The notes under the pieces were generated by a model. That model saw nothing but the letters and a program-made list of their open reading frames with translations, had not been told where the DNA came from and did no database searches. 64,000 nucleotides of DNA, from positions 620,001 through 684,000 of the forward strand of contig NZ_QQTO01000019.1 of assembly GCF_003351345.1 (NCBI RefSeq). Direction: 5' to 3'. Source of the DNA: Allobosea caraganae (GTDB lineage Bacteria; Pseudomonadota; Alphaproteobacteria; Rhizobiales; Beijerinckiaceae). Positions within the stretch are counted from its first letter, which is position 1. Each line of letters opens with the position of its first letter. Made by a program: the position numbers and the translations under genes. Positions 1-19,034 of this stretch are shown here, piece by piece.

Positions 1-623
1 TTGAGCGGGCCGCGCACCGAGAGGTGAGGGCCCTTATGGTCGAGGACGTGCAGCTTGTCGGGATCGAAATAGAGCCCGCTCTCGCGGTCGCGGATGAAGG
101 CGTCGTCGGCGAAGGAATCCCACAGGCCGGTGACGACGTCGTAGAACTCGCGCGCCCGGTCGTAGCGCTCGTCATGCTCCATGTGCTCGTCGAGGCCGAA
201 ATTCAGCGCGGCGTCGGGATTCGACGTGGTGACGATGTTCCAGCCGGCGCGGCCGCCGCTGATATGGTCGAGCGAGGCGAAGCGCCGGGCGATGTGATAG
301 GGCGCGTCGAACGTGGTCGAGGCCGTCGCCACCAGCCCGATATGCTCGGTCGCGCCGGCAAGCGCCGAGAGCAGGGTGAAGGGCTCGAAGGAGGTCACGG
401 TGTGGCTGCGCTTCAGCGCCTCGACCGGCATGTTCAGCACGGCGAGATGGTCGGCCATGAAGAAGGCGTCGAACTTGCCGGCTTCCAGCTTCTGGGCGAA
501 GCGCTTGAGATGGCCGAAGTTGAAGTTGGCGTCCGGATAGGCGCCGGGATAGCGCCAGGCGCCGGTGTGGATGCTGACCGGGCGCATGAAGGCGCCGAGA
601 TGGAGTTGGCGGGGAGCGCTCAT
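1..623 (-). CDS. LLM-class flavin-dependent monooxygenase, NtaA/SnaA/DszA type (3' end outside window)
   Basis: Reading the minus strand from the ATG at 621-623 gives 207 open residues that run off the window start. The N-terminus carries LGAFMRPVSIHTGAW, then FFMADHLAV (about residues 54-62) and SLDHISGGRAGWNIVTT (about 128-144), typical of the two-component FMNH2-dependent NtaA/SnaA/DszA monooxygenases of the luciferase fold. Family members are about 440-460 aa, so roughly half is present. They oxidise sulfur, nitrogen or chelator substrates with FMNH2 from a separate reductase; the substrate cannot be told here. The gene is divergent from pncB. No strong Shine-Dalgarno is seen, but the homology begins right at this ATG. 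Confidence 0.88.
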   Translation of the reverse strand, partial: MSAPRQLHLGAFMRPVSIHTGAWRYPGAYPDANFNFGHLKRFAQKLEAGKFDAFFMADHLAVLNMPVEALKRSHTVTSFEPFTLLSALAGATEHIGLVATASTTFDAPYHIARRFASLDHISGGRAGWNIVTTSNPDAALNFGLDEHMEHDERYDRAREFYDVVTGLWDSFADDAFIRDRESGLYFDPDKLHVLDHKGPHLSVRGPL

Positions 624-905
624 GGCAGGCGGCCTCGAAGCTTAAGTCGGTTCGGTGAGACTTAAGGTGCCCCCCATGACGCTGGCTATGGCGCGGCGAA
701 GAAAACGAGGGCGTGTTCGGCCGGGCGAGGGGATGGAGAATATTCTTCTCCGCGCCGGCTTGAAACGGGAAGATCCCGCCGCCGGAATTCGGCATTCGCG
801 CCAGTGCTGGGCCTTGCATCGGCGATCTGTCGCGGCCCGGCTGTCAAAGCCGGGCATTCTCGCCTAGCCTTCAGGCTCCTGCCGAACGGATTTCGCGCCA
901 CAGCC
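624..905. other. Divergent intergenic region between monooxygenase and pncB
   Basis: 282 bp with no convincing gene. It holds a short palindrome, GAGAATATTCTTCTC, near 736-750, and a small hairpin around the phrase cggctgtcaaagccgg near 838-854. Either could lie in the divergent promoter, but no clear -35/-10 pair or known operator was recognised. Confidence 0.4.
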
Positions 906-2189
906 ATGACGCTCACCGATATCGCCTCCCGCACCTACAACCATGGCTGGCGGCTCGATCCGATCATCCGCAGCCTGCTCGACACCGATTTCTACAAGCT
1001 GCTGATGCTGCAGATGATCCGGCGCTTCCATCCGGACGTGCACGTCACCTTCTCGCTGATCAACCGTTCCCGGCATATCCGGCTGGGCGACCTCGTCGAC
1101 GAGGGCGAGCTCAGGGCGCAGCTCGACCATGCCCGCGAGATCCGCTTCAGCAAGAAGGAGCTGATCTGGCTCGCCGGCAACAGCTTCTACGGCAAGACCC
1201 AGATGTTCACGCCGGACTTCATCGCCTGGCTCGCCGATTTCCAGCTGCCGGCATATGAGCTGAAGCGCGTCGACGGCCAGTACGAGTTGCATTTCCACGG
1301 GAACTGGACCCACAGCACGATGTGGGAGGTGCCGGCGCTCGCCATCATCAACGAGCTGCGGGCGCGGCGCGTGATGAACGGACAGAAGCGCTTCTCGCTC
1401 GACGTACTCTATGCCCGCGCCAAGGCCAAGATGTGGAGCAAGGTCGAGCGGCTGCAGCAACTGCCGGAGCTGCGCATGTCGGATTTCGGCACGCGGCGCC
1501 GGCACGGCTTCCTCTGGCAGCGCTGGTGCGTCGAGGCGCTGAAGGAAGGGCTTGGGCCATGCTTCACCGGCAGCTCGAACGTGCTGCTGGCCATGGACAG
1601 CGACCTCGAGGCGATCGGCACCAACGCGCATGAGCTGCCGATGGTGCTGGCGGCACTGGCCGAGAACGACGAGGACATGCTGGAGGCGCCCTATCGCGTG
1701 CTCGACGAATGGCGCCGCGTCTATGGCGGCAACCTGCTGATCGCCTTGCCGGATGCGTTCGGCACCGGCGACTTCCTGCGCCGCGCCCCGGACTGGGTGG
1801 CGGACTGGACCGGTTTTCGCCCCGACAGCGCCCCGCCGATCCAGGCCGGCGAGGAGATCATGGCGTGGTGGAAAGCCAGGGGCCGCGACCCGCGCGAAAA
1901 ACTGCTGGTCTTTTCGGACGGGCTCGACGTCGCCGCGATCGAGCAGGTCTACCACCACTTCAACGGCAAGGTGCGCATGGCCTTCGGCTGGGGCACCGAC
2001 CTCACCAACGACCTCGTCGGCTGCTCGCCGGACGGCTCGCGCGCGCTCGACCCGATGTCGCTCGTCTGCAAGGTGACGCGCGTGAACGGCAGGCCGGCGG
2101 TGAAGCTCTCCGACAATCCCGAGAAGGCTTCGGGGGAGGCGAGCGAGGTGGCGCGGTATCGGCGGGTGTTCGGGGTGGCCGGGGCGTGA
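906..2189 (+). CDS. pncB: Nicotinate phosphoribosyltransferase
   Basis: 427 aa. It converts nicotinate, PRPP and ATP to nicotinate mononucleotide in the NAD salvage (Preiss-Handler) pathway, in the cytoplasm. The diagnostic [11 protein letters not shown] motif lies at residues 26-36, and GTNAHELP contains His242, in the position of the phosphorylated catalytic His of the family. SDGLD and [10 protein letters not shown], the phosphoribosyl-binding region, follow near the C-terminus. Length fits bacterial PncB (about 400-430 aa). The frame is open back to 804, but the ATG at 906 is preferred because homology starts there. It stands alone, divergent from the monooxygenase gene. Confidence 0.95.
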   Translation: MTLTDIASRTYNHGWRLDPIIRSLLDTDFYKLLMLQMIRRFHPDVHVTFSLINRSRHIRLGDLVDEGELRAQLDHAREIRFSKKELIWLAGNSFYGKTQMFTPDFIAWLADFQLPAYELKRVDGQYELHFHGNWTHSTMWEVPALAIINELRARRVMNGQKRFSLDVLYARAKAKMWSKVERLQQLPELRMSDFGTRRRHGFLWQRWCVEALKEGLGPCFTGSSNVLLAMDSDLEAIGTNAHELPMVLAALAENDEDMLEAPYRVLDEWRRVYGGNLLIALPDAFGTGDFLRRAPDWVADWTGFRPDSAPPIQAGEEIMAWWKARGRDPREKLLVFSDGLDVAAIEQVYHHFNGKVRMAFGWGTDLTNDLVGCSPDGSRALDPMSLVCKVTRVNGRPAVKLSDNPEKASGEASEVARYRRVFGVAGA

Positions 2190-2327
2190 CGATTTCGCCG
2201 ATGGTCGTCGAACTCCATCGCTCTCGGCTTTTTCCGCTTGCCCTAGTCTAGTGCTTTGGTTGGTCTGGTGTGTTCCAAGATCGCCCATTAACGCCCCTTG
2301 GAAGGCTATGCCGGGGGGCAACACATC

Positions 2328-3017
2328 ATGATCCGATTCTTGTTCGCTGCGGTCTTAGGGGCCGCTCTTGCCGGCTGCGTCACGCCGGACCGGGGATTGA
2401 CCTTCTCGGAAATACGCGACCTCAGGATTGTCGACGTCATCGTCGAAACGCCGAAGCCCGCCGAGGGCGGCCAGCCCGTCGTGGTCTGGCCGAAGGCCGG
2501 GATGGCCTATGCCAGCACGCAGATGCCGGCATCGACCCGGCCCGTGTCCCTGGGACGCGATCCCGCCGGAGCCGGCAACGGGCCGACGCCGGAGGAATCT
2601 GCATGGGATGAGAAGTTCATGGCCTTGAGCCGGAGCGCAGCCGCCCAGACGCAGATGCACAGCACCCTGGCGCAGGTCACCCGCGACAGCTTCCGCAAGC
2701 GCTTTACCGAACAGCCTTCGGGCAAACATGCGGCCAAGCTGAAGGTCGTGGTCAAATCGCTGATGGCGCCTGGCGGGCAAGCCACGTTCACGGCCGACGT
2801 GATCGTGCTCGATGGCGTGACCGGGCGGCCGTTGACGCAGTATCCGAACCTGCTGGGCATCAGGACAGCGTCGACGGCGGTCGTGCCGGCGACGCCCGTG
2901 GGAATCCTCGTCGGGCTCGCTGCGCTCGCCGTTGCCGACCAGATCCGTGGCGATCCGGCTTATGAGGCCATCGATAGCGCCTCTTCGGCTTTTTCGGGCT
3001 GGCTCCTGCGCGAGTAG
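2328..3017 (+). CDS. Putative lipoprotein of unknown function
   Basis: 229 aa. The ATG at 2328 gives a short signal sequence ending in the lipobox LAGC (Cys at about residue 16), so it is probably a lipid-anchored envelope protein. The rest has no motif I recognise. A hydrophobic, Ala/Val-rich stretch near residues 185-205 (PATPVGILVGLAALAVAD) could be a glycine-zipper-like or membrane-touching segment. An upstream in-frame TTG at 2298 would bury the signal peptide and is rejected. It lies 138 bp after pncB with its own spacer, so it is probably independently transcribed. Confidence 0.7.
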   Translation: MIRFLFAAVLGAALAGCVTPDRGLTFSEIRDLRIVDVIVETPKPAEGGQPVVVWPKAGMAYASTQMPASTRPVSLGRDPAGAGNGPTPEESAWDEKFMALSRSAAAQTQMHSTLAQVTRDSFRKRFTEQPSGKHAAKLKVVVKSLMAPGGQATFTADVIVLDGVTGRPLTQYPNLLGIRTASTAVVPATPVGILVGLAALAVADQIRGDPAYEAIDSASSAFSGWLLRE

Positions 3018-3132
3018 AACAGGGGCTCGTCGAAGCGCGCCAGGTATTCTGGCACCGCGTGCCATGCTCGTCTTGTGCTCGTCATGGTTGTATGTTTATC
3101 GTGCCCCTACGTAATGAGCGCTGGGGGGCGTC

Positions 3133-4035
3133 ATGGCGCGGGTGGGGTTGTGGTTTTGGGTTGTCGTTTGCGTCGTCGGCCTGTCGTCGGCCGCGCAGGC
3201 GCTGGATCGCAAGCGTCTGAATGACGCGACGCCGGTGAACGAGGTCGAGATGAGCGCCTTGCTGGAGCGCGCGCTCGCGCGCCGGGCGGGCGTCACGAAG
3301 TTGCGCGTCGACGGCGGCGATGTCGTGTTCCTGGCCGGGAGCCAGGAGATGCGGATGGGCATCACCCCTTTGACGCGGCAGATGAACGATCTGAGCGGGG
3401 CAAAGCAGCGGCAGGCCGCTTTCGACAAGCTGCTGGCGCGGGTCGACGAGACCGTCGCCGGAAAGCACAAGGCCAAGGCGGATGCCGAGCAGGAGCGCTT
3501 TCGGAAGGCTTTGCTGCCGGTGCTGAAGAACAAGGCCTATATCGCCGAGATCAAAGCGCGATGCCGCCGGCAGTGCGGGCAGAGTGCGCAGCTGCTATAT
3601 ATTCCGCTGGCAGGCGATATCATCGTCGCGGCAGCGCTCGACCTGCCTAAAATCACGCGCTTCGTCACGGTCGGCGAGGGTGGTCCTTACGGCATGAGCG
3701 ACGAGGACATCTTCCGCACCGCCTTCGCCAATCTGAACCGGCGCGTCGGAAAGCTGCAGCTCCACGATTTCGGGCCGGTGCGGGCGCTGGCCTTCGAGAA
3801 CGACTACAACGCCTCGCTCCTGCTCGCGCCGAAGGCCTGGGAGAGCATTCCGAACCTGCCGCGCAACCTGGCGATTGCCGTGCCGGCGCGCGACATCGTT
3901 GCCTTCGCCGATGCCGACGACCCGCAGGCGCTCGAAGCCTTGCGCGGGGTTGCGAAGATGCCGGACAAGGGCTTTCCGGTCTCCAGACAGCTCTACCTAA
4001 TGAACGAACGCGGTCGCTTCGAGGTCATGCCCTGA
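3133..4035 (+). CDS. Secreted DUF1444-like protein
   Basis: 300 aa with a clear N-terminal signal peptide (hydrophobic [20 protein letters not shown], cleavage near residue 23). The C-terminal two thirds resembles DUF1444 (YtpQ of Bacillus): [15 protein letters not shown], then [30 protein letters not shown] and [15 protein letters not shown]. This is recognition by pattern, not a search. DUF1444 has no firmly assigned activity. A signal peptide is unusual for the family as I know it. The ATG at 3133 is the only start that keeps the signal. It is followed by tuf, which has its own promoter. Confidence 0.6.
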   Translation: MARVGLWFWVVVCVVGLSSAAQALDRKRLNDATPVNEVEMSALLERALARRAGVTKLRVDGGDVVFLAGSQEMRMGITPLTRQMNDLSGAKQRQAAFDKLLARVDETVAGKHKAKADAEQERFRKALLPVLKNKAYIAEIKARCRRQCGQSAQLLYIPLAGDIIVAAALDLPKITRFVTVGEGGPYGMSDEDIFRTAFANLNRRVGKLQLHDFGPVRALAFENDYNASLLLAPKAWESIPNLPRNLAIAVPARDIVAFADADDPQALEALRGVAKMPDKGFPVSRQLYLMNERGRFEVMP

Positions 4036-4098
4036 GCCCATGGCCAGCGCAGTTGGCGTGGCGCGACCCGTACCAGACGGGCTTCACCCACCCATGGC

Positions 4099-4127
4099 TT
4101 GCATCCTCGCTGGAAACACCCTAATTC
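4099..4127 (+). promoter_or_regulatory. Candidate sigma-70 promoter of tuf copy 1
   Basis: TTGCAT at 4099-4104, a 17-bp spacer, then TAATTC at 4122-4127, 48 bp before the tuf start codon. The arrangement matches the housekeeping consensus of Alphaproteobacteria reasonably well. No transcript data. Confidence 0.5.
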
Positions 4128-4175
4128 GACCGCGTTTTTCCGGCCGAGAATGGCCGCCGTCGAGGAAAAGGTGTC

Positions 4176-5366
<1,191 letters not shown>

Positions 5367-5393
5367 GCGGCGCTGCGACAGATATGGTTTGAG

Positions 5394-5420
5394 AAGGGCG
5401 GCGGCAACGCCGCCCTTTTT
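5394..5420 (+). terminator. Rho-independent terminator of tuf copy 1
   Basis: GGGCGGCG, loop gcaa, CGCCGCCC, followed by five T and preceded by AA. A perfect GC-rich stem with a T tail, 28 bp after the tuf stop codon. Confidence 0.9.
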
Positions 5421-5501
5421 CGTTCCTGTGGGGCTTTGTCACAGCCGGCTCGTTTTCGACTTGAAAACGCCGGGCTCTTGGGGCAAAGCATCCGCGACTA
5501 C

Positions 5502-5577
5502 AGGGGTGTAGCTCAGTTGGTAGAGTACCGGTCTCCAAAACCGGTTGTCGTAGGTTCGAGCCCTACCGCCCCTGCCA
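5502..5577 (+). tRNA. trnW: tRNA-Trp (anticodon CCA)
   Basis: 76 nt. The acceptor stem AGGGGTG pairs with CGCCCCT (one G-T), the D arm contains AGCTCAGTTGGTAGAG, and the anticodon stem CCGGT/ACCGG encloses loop CTCCAAA with CCA at 5535-5537. The T arm is GTAGG TTCGAGC CCTAC. The CCA end is encoded at 5575-5577. A tRNA-Trp between tuf and secE is the usual order in Alphaproteobacteria. Confidence 0.97.
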
Positions 5578-5597
5578 GTCCCTCCGCCGGTGCTGCG

Positions 5598-6329
5598 ATG
5601 ACGCAGAATATCTACGACGACGCCGGCTTCTTCGAAAATTACAGCCAACTGCCACGCTCGGTCCACGGACTCGACGGCGCGCCCGAATGGGGCTCGCTGC
5701 GAAAGCTGCTGCCGCCGATGCAGGGGCTCAGGGTGATCGACCTCGGCTGCGGCTTCGGCTGGTTCTGCCGCTGGGCGGCGGAGCAGGGCGCGAAGGGCGT
5801 GCTCGGCGTTGACGTCTCCGAGCAGATGCTGGCCCGGGCGAGGGCGGAGACGTCGAACCCGGCGATTGCCTATCTCAGGGCCGATCTGGAGACGTTCGCG
5901 CCGGAGCAGGGCGCCTTCGACCTTGCCTATAGCTCGCTCGCCTTCCACTACCTGAGCGATCTCGGCGGGCTGCTCGCGCGCGTCCATGCGGCGCTCGCTC
6001 CCGGCGGCGCGCTGGTCTGCTCGGTCGAGCATCCGATGCTGACCGCGCCGCGGCATCAGGGCTGGGCGCAGGACGCTTCTGGCCTGCCGAGTTGGCCAGT
6101 CGGGGCTTATCTCGACGAGGGCCCGCGCAGCACCGACTGGCTGGCCAAGGGCGTGATCAAGCAGCACAGGACGATCGCGACCTATCTCGCGCTCTTGTCG
6201 CAGTCGGGTCTCAGGCTTACCTGCCTCGAGGAATGGGGGCCGAGCCCGGAGCAGGTCGCGGCCAACCCCGATTGGATCAAGGAGCGGCAGCGTCCGCCGT
6301 TCCTGCTGCTGGCTTGCCGCCGCCCCTGA
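5598..6329 (+). CDS. Class I SAM-dependent methyltransferase
   Basis: 243 aa. Motif I is VIDLGCGFGWF at residues 46-56, followed by GVDVSEQML (acidic residue binding the SAM ribose), YLRADLE and AYSSLAFHYL, as in UbiE/BioC-like Methyltransf_11 proteins. The substrate is unknown. The ATG at 5598 is 20 bp after tRNA-Trp; the frame is open further upstream but that would run through the tRNA. The gene sits between tRNA-Trp and secE, which are usually adjacent. It could share the tRNA transcript, but secE has its own candidate promoter. Confidence 0.85.
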   Translation: MTQNIYDDAGFFENYSQLPRSVHGLDGAPEWGSLRKLLPPMQGLRVIDLGCGFGWFCRWAAEQGAKGVLGVDVSEQMLARARAETSNPAIAYLRADLETFAPEQGAFDLAYSSLAFHYLSDLGGLLARVHAALAPGGALVCSVEHPMLTAPRHQGWAQDASGLPSWPVGAYLDEGPRSTDWLAKGVIKQHRTIATYLALLSQSGLRLTCLEEWGPSPEQVAANPDWIKERQRPPFLLLACRRP

Positions 6330-6352
6330 CGTTTCCCCGGCTCAAAAGGCGC

Positions 6353-6381
6353 TTGGCTAACGTCGTGGAGCGTTGTAAGAG
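6353..6381 (+). promoter_or_regulatory. Candidate promoter of secE-nusG
   Basis: TTGGCT at 6353-6358, 17-bp spacer, TAAGAG at 6376-6381, 119 bp before secE. Supports separate transcription of secE-nusG from the inserted methyltransferase gene. Confidence 0.45.
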
Positions 6382-6500
6382 GCTCATCCAGACGGCGCGC
6401 GGCTCCCTGAGCCCCGCGCCGCGAATCTTTCAGGACGTGACGAATCGGCCAGCGGCGAGCTCTTCCGCCGCGATCCGGAACCCGAGGTGAGTTTGAGCCG

Positions 6501-6695
6501 ATGGCGAAACCCGATCCCTTCCAGTTCCTGCAGGAGGTCCGCTCCGAGGCCACGAAGGTCACCTGGCCGTCGCGGCGCGAGACGCTGATCACGACCGGCC
6601 TCGTACTGGCCATGGTGCTGGTCTCCAGCCTGTTCTTCCTCTTTACCGACACCATCATCCGCTGGTCGCTCGGCATCATCCTCGGCGCTCGCTGA
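6501..6695 (+). CDS. secE: Preprotein translocase subunit SecE
   Basis: 64 aa, the short single-membrane-span form typical of Alphaproteobacteria. The amphipathic N-terminal part has VRSEATKVTWPSRRET, the conserved SecE motif, followed by one transmembrane helix (about residues 29-58). It clamps SecY (encoded here at 34876) in the inner-membrane SecYEG channel. It is followed by nusG after 15 bp, a pairing conserved across bacteria. Confidence 0.96.
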   Translation: MAKPDPFQFLQEVRSEATKVTWPSRRETLITTGLVLAMVLVSSLFFLFTDTIIRWSLGIILGAR

Positions 6696-6710
6696 GCGGA
6701 GATCATTGAC

Positions 6711-7244
6711 GTGAACACCCGTTGGTACATCGTCCACGCCTATTCGAACTTCGAGAACAAGGTCGCGCAGTCGATCCGCGACCAGGCGGCGCAGCGCAAT
6801 CTCGCCGACAAGTTCGAGGAAGTGCTCGTGCCGACCGAGAAGGTCGTCGAGGTGCGCCGCGGCCGCAAGGTCGATGCCGAGCGCAAGTTCTTCCCGGGCT
6901 ACGTCCTGGTGAAGTGCGAGATGACCGACGAGGTCTACCACCTGATCAAGAACACGCCGAAGGTCACGGGCTTCCTGGGCGCCGACAAGGCCAAGCCCAT
7001 GCCGATCCCCGAGCACGAGGCGATGCGGATCAAGGGCCAGGTCGCCGAGGGCATCGAGCGGCCGAAGCCGACGGTGGTCTTCGAGGTCGGCGAGCAGGTC
7101 AAGGTCGCCGACGGGCCGTTCGCCTCGTTCAACGGCGTCGTCGAGGATGTCGACCATGCCCGCGCCCGGCTCAAGGTCGCGGTCTCGATCTTCGGCCGCG
7201 CCACGCCGGTCGAGCTGGAATACGGCCAGGTCGAAAAGCTCTGA
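6711..7244 (+). CDS. nusG: Transcription termination/antitermination factor NusG
   Basis: 177 aa with a GTG start. The N-terminal NGN domain starts RWYIVHAYSNFENKVA and contains RRGRKVDAERKFFPGYV. The C-terminal KOW domain (about 125-177) has FEVGEQVKVADGPFASFNG. NusG binds RNA polymerase and links it to Rho or ribosomal S10 (rpsJ, this window). Its TGA stop lies inside the left end of a dispersed repeat that separates it from rplK. Confidence 0.97.
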   Translation: MNTRWYIVHAYSNFENKVAQSIRDQAAQRNLADKFEEVLVPTEKVVEVRRGRKVDAERKFFPGYVLVKCEMTDEVYHLIKNTPKVTGFLGADKAKPMPIPEHEAMRIKGQVAEGIERPKPTVVFEVGEQVKVADGPFASFNGVVEDVDHARARLKVAVSIFGRATPVELEYGQVEKL

Positions 7245-7384
7245 GACCGTTTGCGAATTCTACTGGCGCGGCCGTCTGACGCGGCTGTCTGCGCTTCCGG
7301 GGCTCACGGACCGATGTCCGCTGCGCTCCGGTTCTCGACAGCCACGCCAGCCGGCTCGCACCAGCGAAGTCTCAAAGCGGTCTC
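7243..7384. repeat. Dispersed element A, copy 1, with terminal inverted repeats
   Basis: 142 bp bounded by GAGACCGTTTGCGAATTC on the left and the inverted form of GAGACCGCTTTGAGACTTC on the right. The interior (ACTGGCG...CGCCAGC, CTGTC...GACAG) is itself foldable. The first ~110 bp closely match 54835-54950. The left terminus overlaps the nusG stop codon (TGA 7242-7244). No transposase and no obvious target duplication are present. The rest of the nusG-rplK gap (7385-7581) shows no gene; an L1-binding rplK leader would be expected there but I cannot identify its fold. Confidence 0.75.
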
Positions 7385-7581
7385 GTGACGAAAGTCACTT
7401 CCCTTCGGCGCGGTCCTGTGTCATAGGCCGCGCCTCACATGCGTGGGAGGCGTGCCGGTTCGCCAGCCGGAGTTCCTCGTCGCACCACGCTCTGCAACCA
7501 CCCTGACCCCGGACGGGACATGTCCAGGCAGGGTCGTCGTCGTTCCGGGAGGCACCGGGGCGGACGGCAGGAGCAGCCATC

Positions 7582-8013
7582 ATGGCAAAGAAGATCACGG
7601 GCTACGTGAAGCTTCAGGTGCCGGCGGGCGCGGCCAATCCGTCGCCCCCGATCGGTCCCGCGCTCGGTCAGCGCGGCCTCAACATCATGGAATTCTGCAA
7701 GGCCTTCAATGCGAAGACCGCGCAGATGGAGAAGGGCATGCCGATCCCGGTGATCATCACCGCGTATCAGGACCGCTCCTTCACCTTCGAGATGAAGCAG
7801 CCGCCGGTCTCGTACTGGCTGAAGAAGGCCGCCGGCCTGACCGCGGGTTCGAAGACCCCGGGCAAGGGCGGCAATGTCGGCAAGGTCTCCGCGGCGCAGC
7901 TCAAGGAGATCGCCGAGAAGAAGATGGCCGACCTCAACTGCGACAGCGTCGATTCCGCCGTGGCCATGATCCGGGGTTCCGCCCGGTCCATGGGCCTGGA
8001 AGTCGTGGGCTGA
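7582..8013 (+). CDS. rplK: 50S ribosomal protein L11
   Basis: 143 aa. It binds 23S rRNA helices 43/44 in the GTPase-associated centre. The conserved [20 protein letters not shown] occupies residues 9-28, and [12 protein letters not shown] and the C-terminal [10 protein letters not shown] are present. Full family length. The start is supported by an upstream purine-rich stretch and by 13-bp spacing to rplA, with which it forms the L11 operon. Confidence 0.97.
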   Translation: MAKKITGYVKLQVPAGAANPSPPIGPALGQRGLNIMEFCKAFNAKTAQMEKGMPIPVIITAYQDRSFTFEMKQPPVSYWLKKAAGLTAGSKTPGKGGNVGKVSAAQLKEIAEKKMADLNCDSVDSAVAMIRGSARSMGLEVVG

Positions 8014-8026
8014 GGGGGAACGAATA

Positions 8027-8725
<699 letters not shown>

Positions 8726-8797
8726 GCAGGCGCCTGACGACCGGCCTTGCGGCTGGTCGCGCCCTTGCGTCTTGACCTTTTTCGGTCGAGACGCCAC

Positions 8798-8826
8798 TTG
8801 GCAGAAGCAAGCGAAGCCGTTATAGG
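8798..8826 (+). promoter_or_regulatory. Candidate promoter of rplJL(-rpoBC)
   Basis: TTGGCA at 8798-8803, a 17-bp spacer and TATAGG at 8821-8826. Near-consensus, about 400 bp before rplJ, which would give a long 5' leader. Confidence 0.55.
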
Positions 8827-8832
8827 TCTGCG

Positions 8833-9229
8833 CATGTTTCCATAAGTGATCAGGGCTTCCGCGTGCTCCGCACGAGGGGGCCTGTTTCGCGTTTTTTGGC
8901 GGCTTGCCGCCAAAAATAGGGTGTTTGGGGCGAAAGAGCGATCTTTTGCGTCGAATCACCCGGTCCTGTCTGAGACTGCAGGTGCGCTTCGGGTTCGTCC
9001 CGAGGGCATAATTTCGCCAAGAGGCCTGCATAGACGGTGCAAGAGCTTACCTGAGGTCGCGAGACCTCAAGACGGTTCGAACCATCTCGCCCGATTTCGG
9101 CCTTGGCCGGGGACGGGGACAGGGCACTGAGCGTCGCTCCGTCGATGTGCCGGTGTCAATCGGTTTGTCGGGAGCGGCATCTGAAGCCGGCGGCATGGTT
9201 TTTCCCTGCCGCCTACCGGAGAGAGCCCA
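8833..9229 (+). ncRNA. Probable rplJ (L10) leader RNA
   Basis: Nearly 400 nt without a gene lie between the candidate promoter and the rplJ start. They contain several stems: CGGG-ttcgt-CCCG, GCAGG...CCTGC around it, and a perfect TGAGGTC-gcga-GACCTCA hairpin at 9052-9069. In many bacteria the L10-(L12)n complex represses translation of its own mRNA by binding such a leader. That role here is inferred from position and length; I did not match the consensus. Confidence 0.45.
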
Positions 9230-9745
9230 GTGGATAGAACGGCAAAGAATGATGCCGTCGCGACGCTGAACGGTGTGTTTGCGAACACGTCGGTCGTCGT
9301 CGTGGCCCACTATGCGGGTTTGACGGTGGCTCAGTTCCAGAAGCTTCGTCGCGAGATGAAGGCCAATGGCGCCACCGTGAAGGTCGCAAAGAACCGGCTG
9401 GCCAAGATCGCTCTTGAAGGCACCGACGTCGCGTCCATCAGCAACTTGCTGACGGGCCCAACCCTGATCGCCTATTCCAACGATCCGGTCGCGGCGCCGA
9501 AGGTCGCCACCGCTTTCGCCAAGGAGAACGACAAGCTCGTCATCCTCGGCGGCGCGATGGGTAAGACCGCCCTGAACCCCGATGGCGTCAAGGCCCTGGC
9601 CACGATGCCCTCGCTCGATGAACTGCGCGCCAAGCTGCTCGGCCTCCTGCAGGCCCCGGCAACGAAGATCGCCCAGCTCTCGACGGCGCCGGCTGCCAAG
9701 CTCGCGCGCGTGTTCCAGGCATATGCCGACAAGGATGCGGCCTGA
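9230..9745 (+). CDS. rplJ: 50S ribosomal protein L10
   Basis: 171 aa, GTG start behind GGAGAG. It anchors L7/L12 dimers to 23S rRNA at the stalk base. [35 protein letters not shown] and [10 protein letters not shown] are standard. The C-terminal helix is long, as in Alphaproteobacteria with three L12 dimers. It is followed by rplL after 52 bp. Confidence 0.97.
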   Translation: MDRTAKNDAVATLNGVFANTSVVVVAHYAGLTVAQFQKLRREMKANGATVKVAKNRLAKIALEGTDVASISNLLTGPTLIAYSNDPVAAPKVATAFAKENDKLVILGGAMGKTALNPDGVKALATMPSLDELRAKLLGLLQAPATKIAQLSTAPAAKLARVFQAYADKDAA

Positions 9746-9797
9746 ACGGCCAATCACCCTGAACAACGTTCGAACCTCTTTTACGTAGGAACCTAAC

Positions 9798-10175
<378 letters not shown>

Positions 10176-10221
10176 GCAGGGCCGGCTGATGCCGGTCCGA
10201 CCCTAGTCGTTACAGACAGTC

Positions 10222-10243
10222 CCGGGGCGGTCTCCGCCTCCGG
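10222..10243 (+). terminator. Hairpin after rplL, possible attenuator before rpoB
   Basis: CCGGGGCGG, loop tct, CCGCC-t-CCGG: a 9-bp stem with one bulge, 46 bp after rplL. There is no real T-run, so partial termination between the stalk genes and rpoBC is only a possibility, as is known at this site in other bacteria. Confidence 0.3.
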
Positions 10244-10420
10244 GGCTGTTGCGTCGTTTCCGCTCCGAGCGCGAGACATGACGTTCTACCGAGGCCTTCG
10301 CGGCATCTGGCCGCTGGAAGCCAGTTCAGATGATGTCGGCGCAACGATGCGCCGAACGGCTCACCCGGCGGCCTGCCGCCGCCTCTATCCGGTCCAGTTG
10401 CGGACCGCCGGGTGAGCCGT

Positions 10421-10538
10421 CTGGAGCCGGATGATTTCGGATCGGGTCGATCCGAAATCTGAATCCGCCTCCAAACCGTGGGTTGGAGCATGATGTCTCC
10501 CGAATAGTGGTTTCCACTTTTCGGCATCATGCTCTGGA
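10421..10538. repeat. Dispersed palindromic repeat B, copy 1 (rpoB leader)
   Basis: About 118 bp made of two adjacent stem-loops: ggatgatttcgGATC...GATCcgaaatctgaatcc, and GAGCATGATG...CCGAA...TTTTCGG-CATCATGCTC. It is homologous to 54953-55081. The right end stops about 7 bp before the rpoB Shine-Dalgarno (gagg near 10545), so the repeat forms most of the untranslated region directly before rpoB. It contains an in-frame ATG (10483) that is not the rpoB start. I see no other gene or promoter in 10176-10554. Confidence 0.75.
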
Positions 10539-10554
10539 GATTGCGAGGAACAAC

Positions 10555-14676
<4,122 letters not shown>

Positions 14677-14792
14677 TCAGCGCGTAATCGCGTTTTGAAG
14701 AACAGCATGCCGGCGACACTCACGCCGCCGGCCTATCGCATGAAAGCCGGGCAGGGCGGTCTGAGACCCCCGCCGGCGGCAGGAGACAGGCG

Positions 14793-18971
<4,179 letters not shown>

Positions 18972-19007
18972 GCCGAACGCCGGCCGGTCGCCGGCACGAC
19001 CGATTGC

Positions 19008-19034
19008 AAAAGGCCGCCTTCGGGCGGCCTTTTT
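19008..19034 (+). terminator. Rho-independent terminator after rpoC
   Basis: AAAGGCCGCC, loop ttcg, GGCGGCCTTTTT. Perfect stem with T tail, 36 bp after the rpoC stop; it isolates the following regulator gene. Confidence 0.92.

Noticed and set aside
24..665. 213-codon plus-strand frame at the window start
   Set aside because: Antisense to the clearly recognisable flavin-dependent monooxygenase on the minus strand.
7243..7384. Insertion sequence
   Set aside because: The element has terminal inverted repeats but no coding capacity, and no target-site duplication was seen; kept as a dispersed repeat only.
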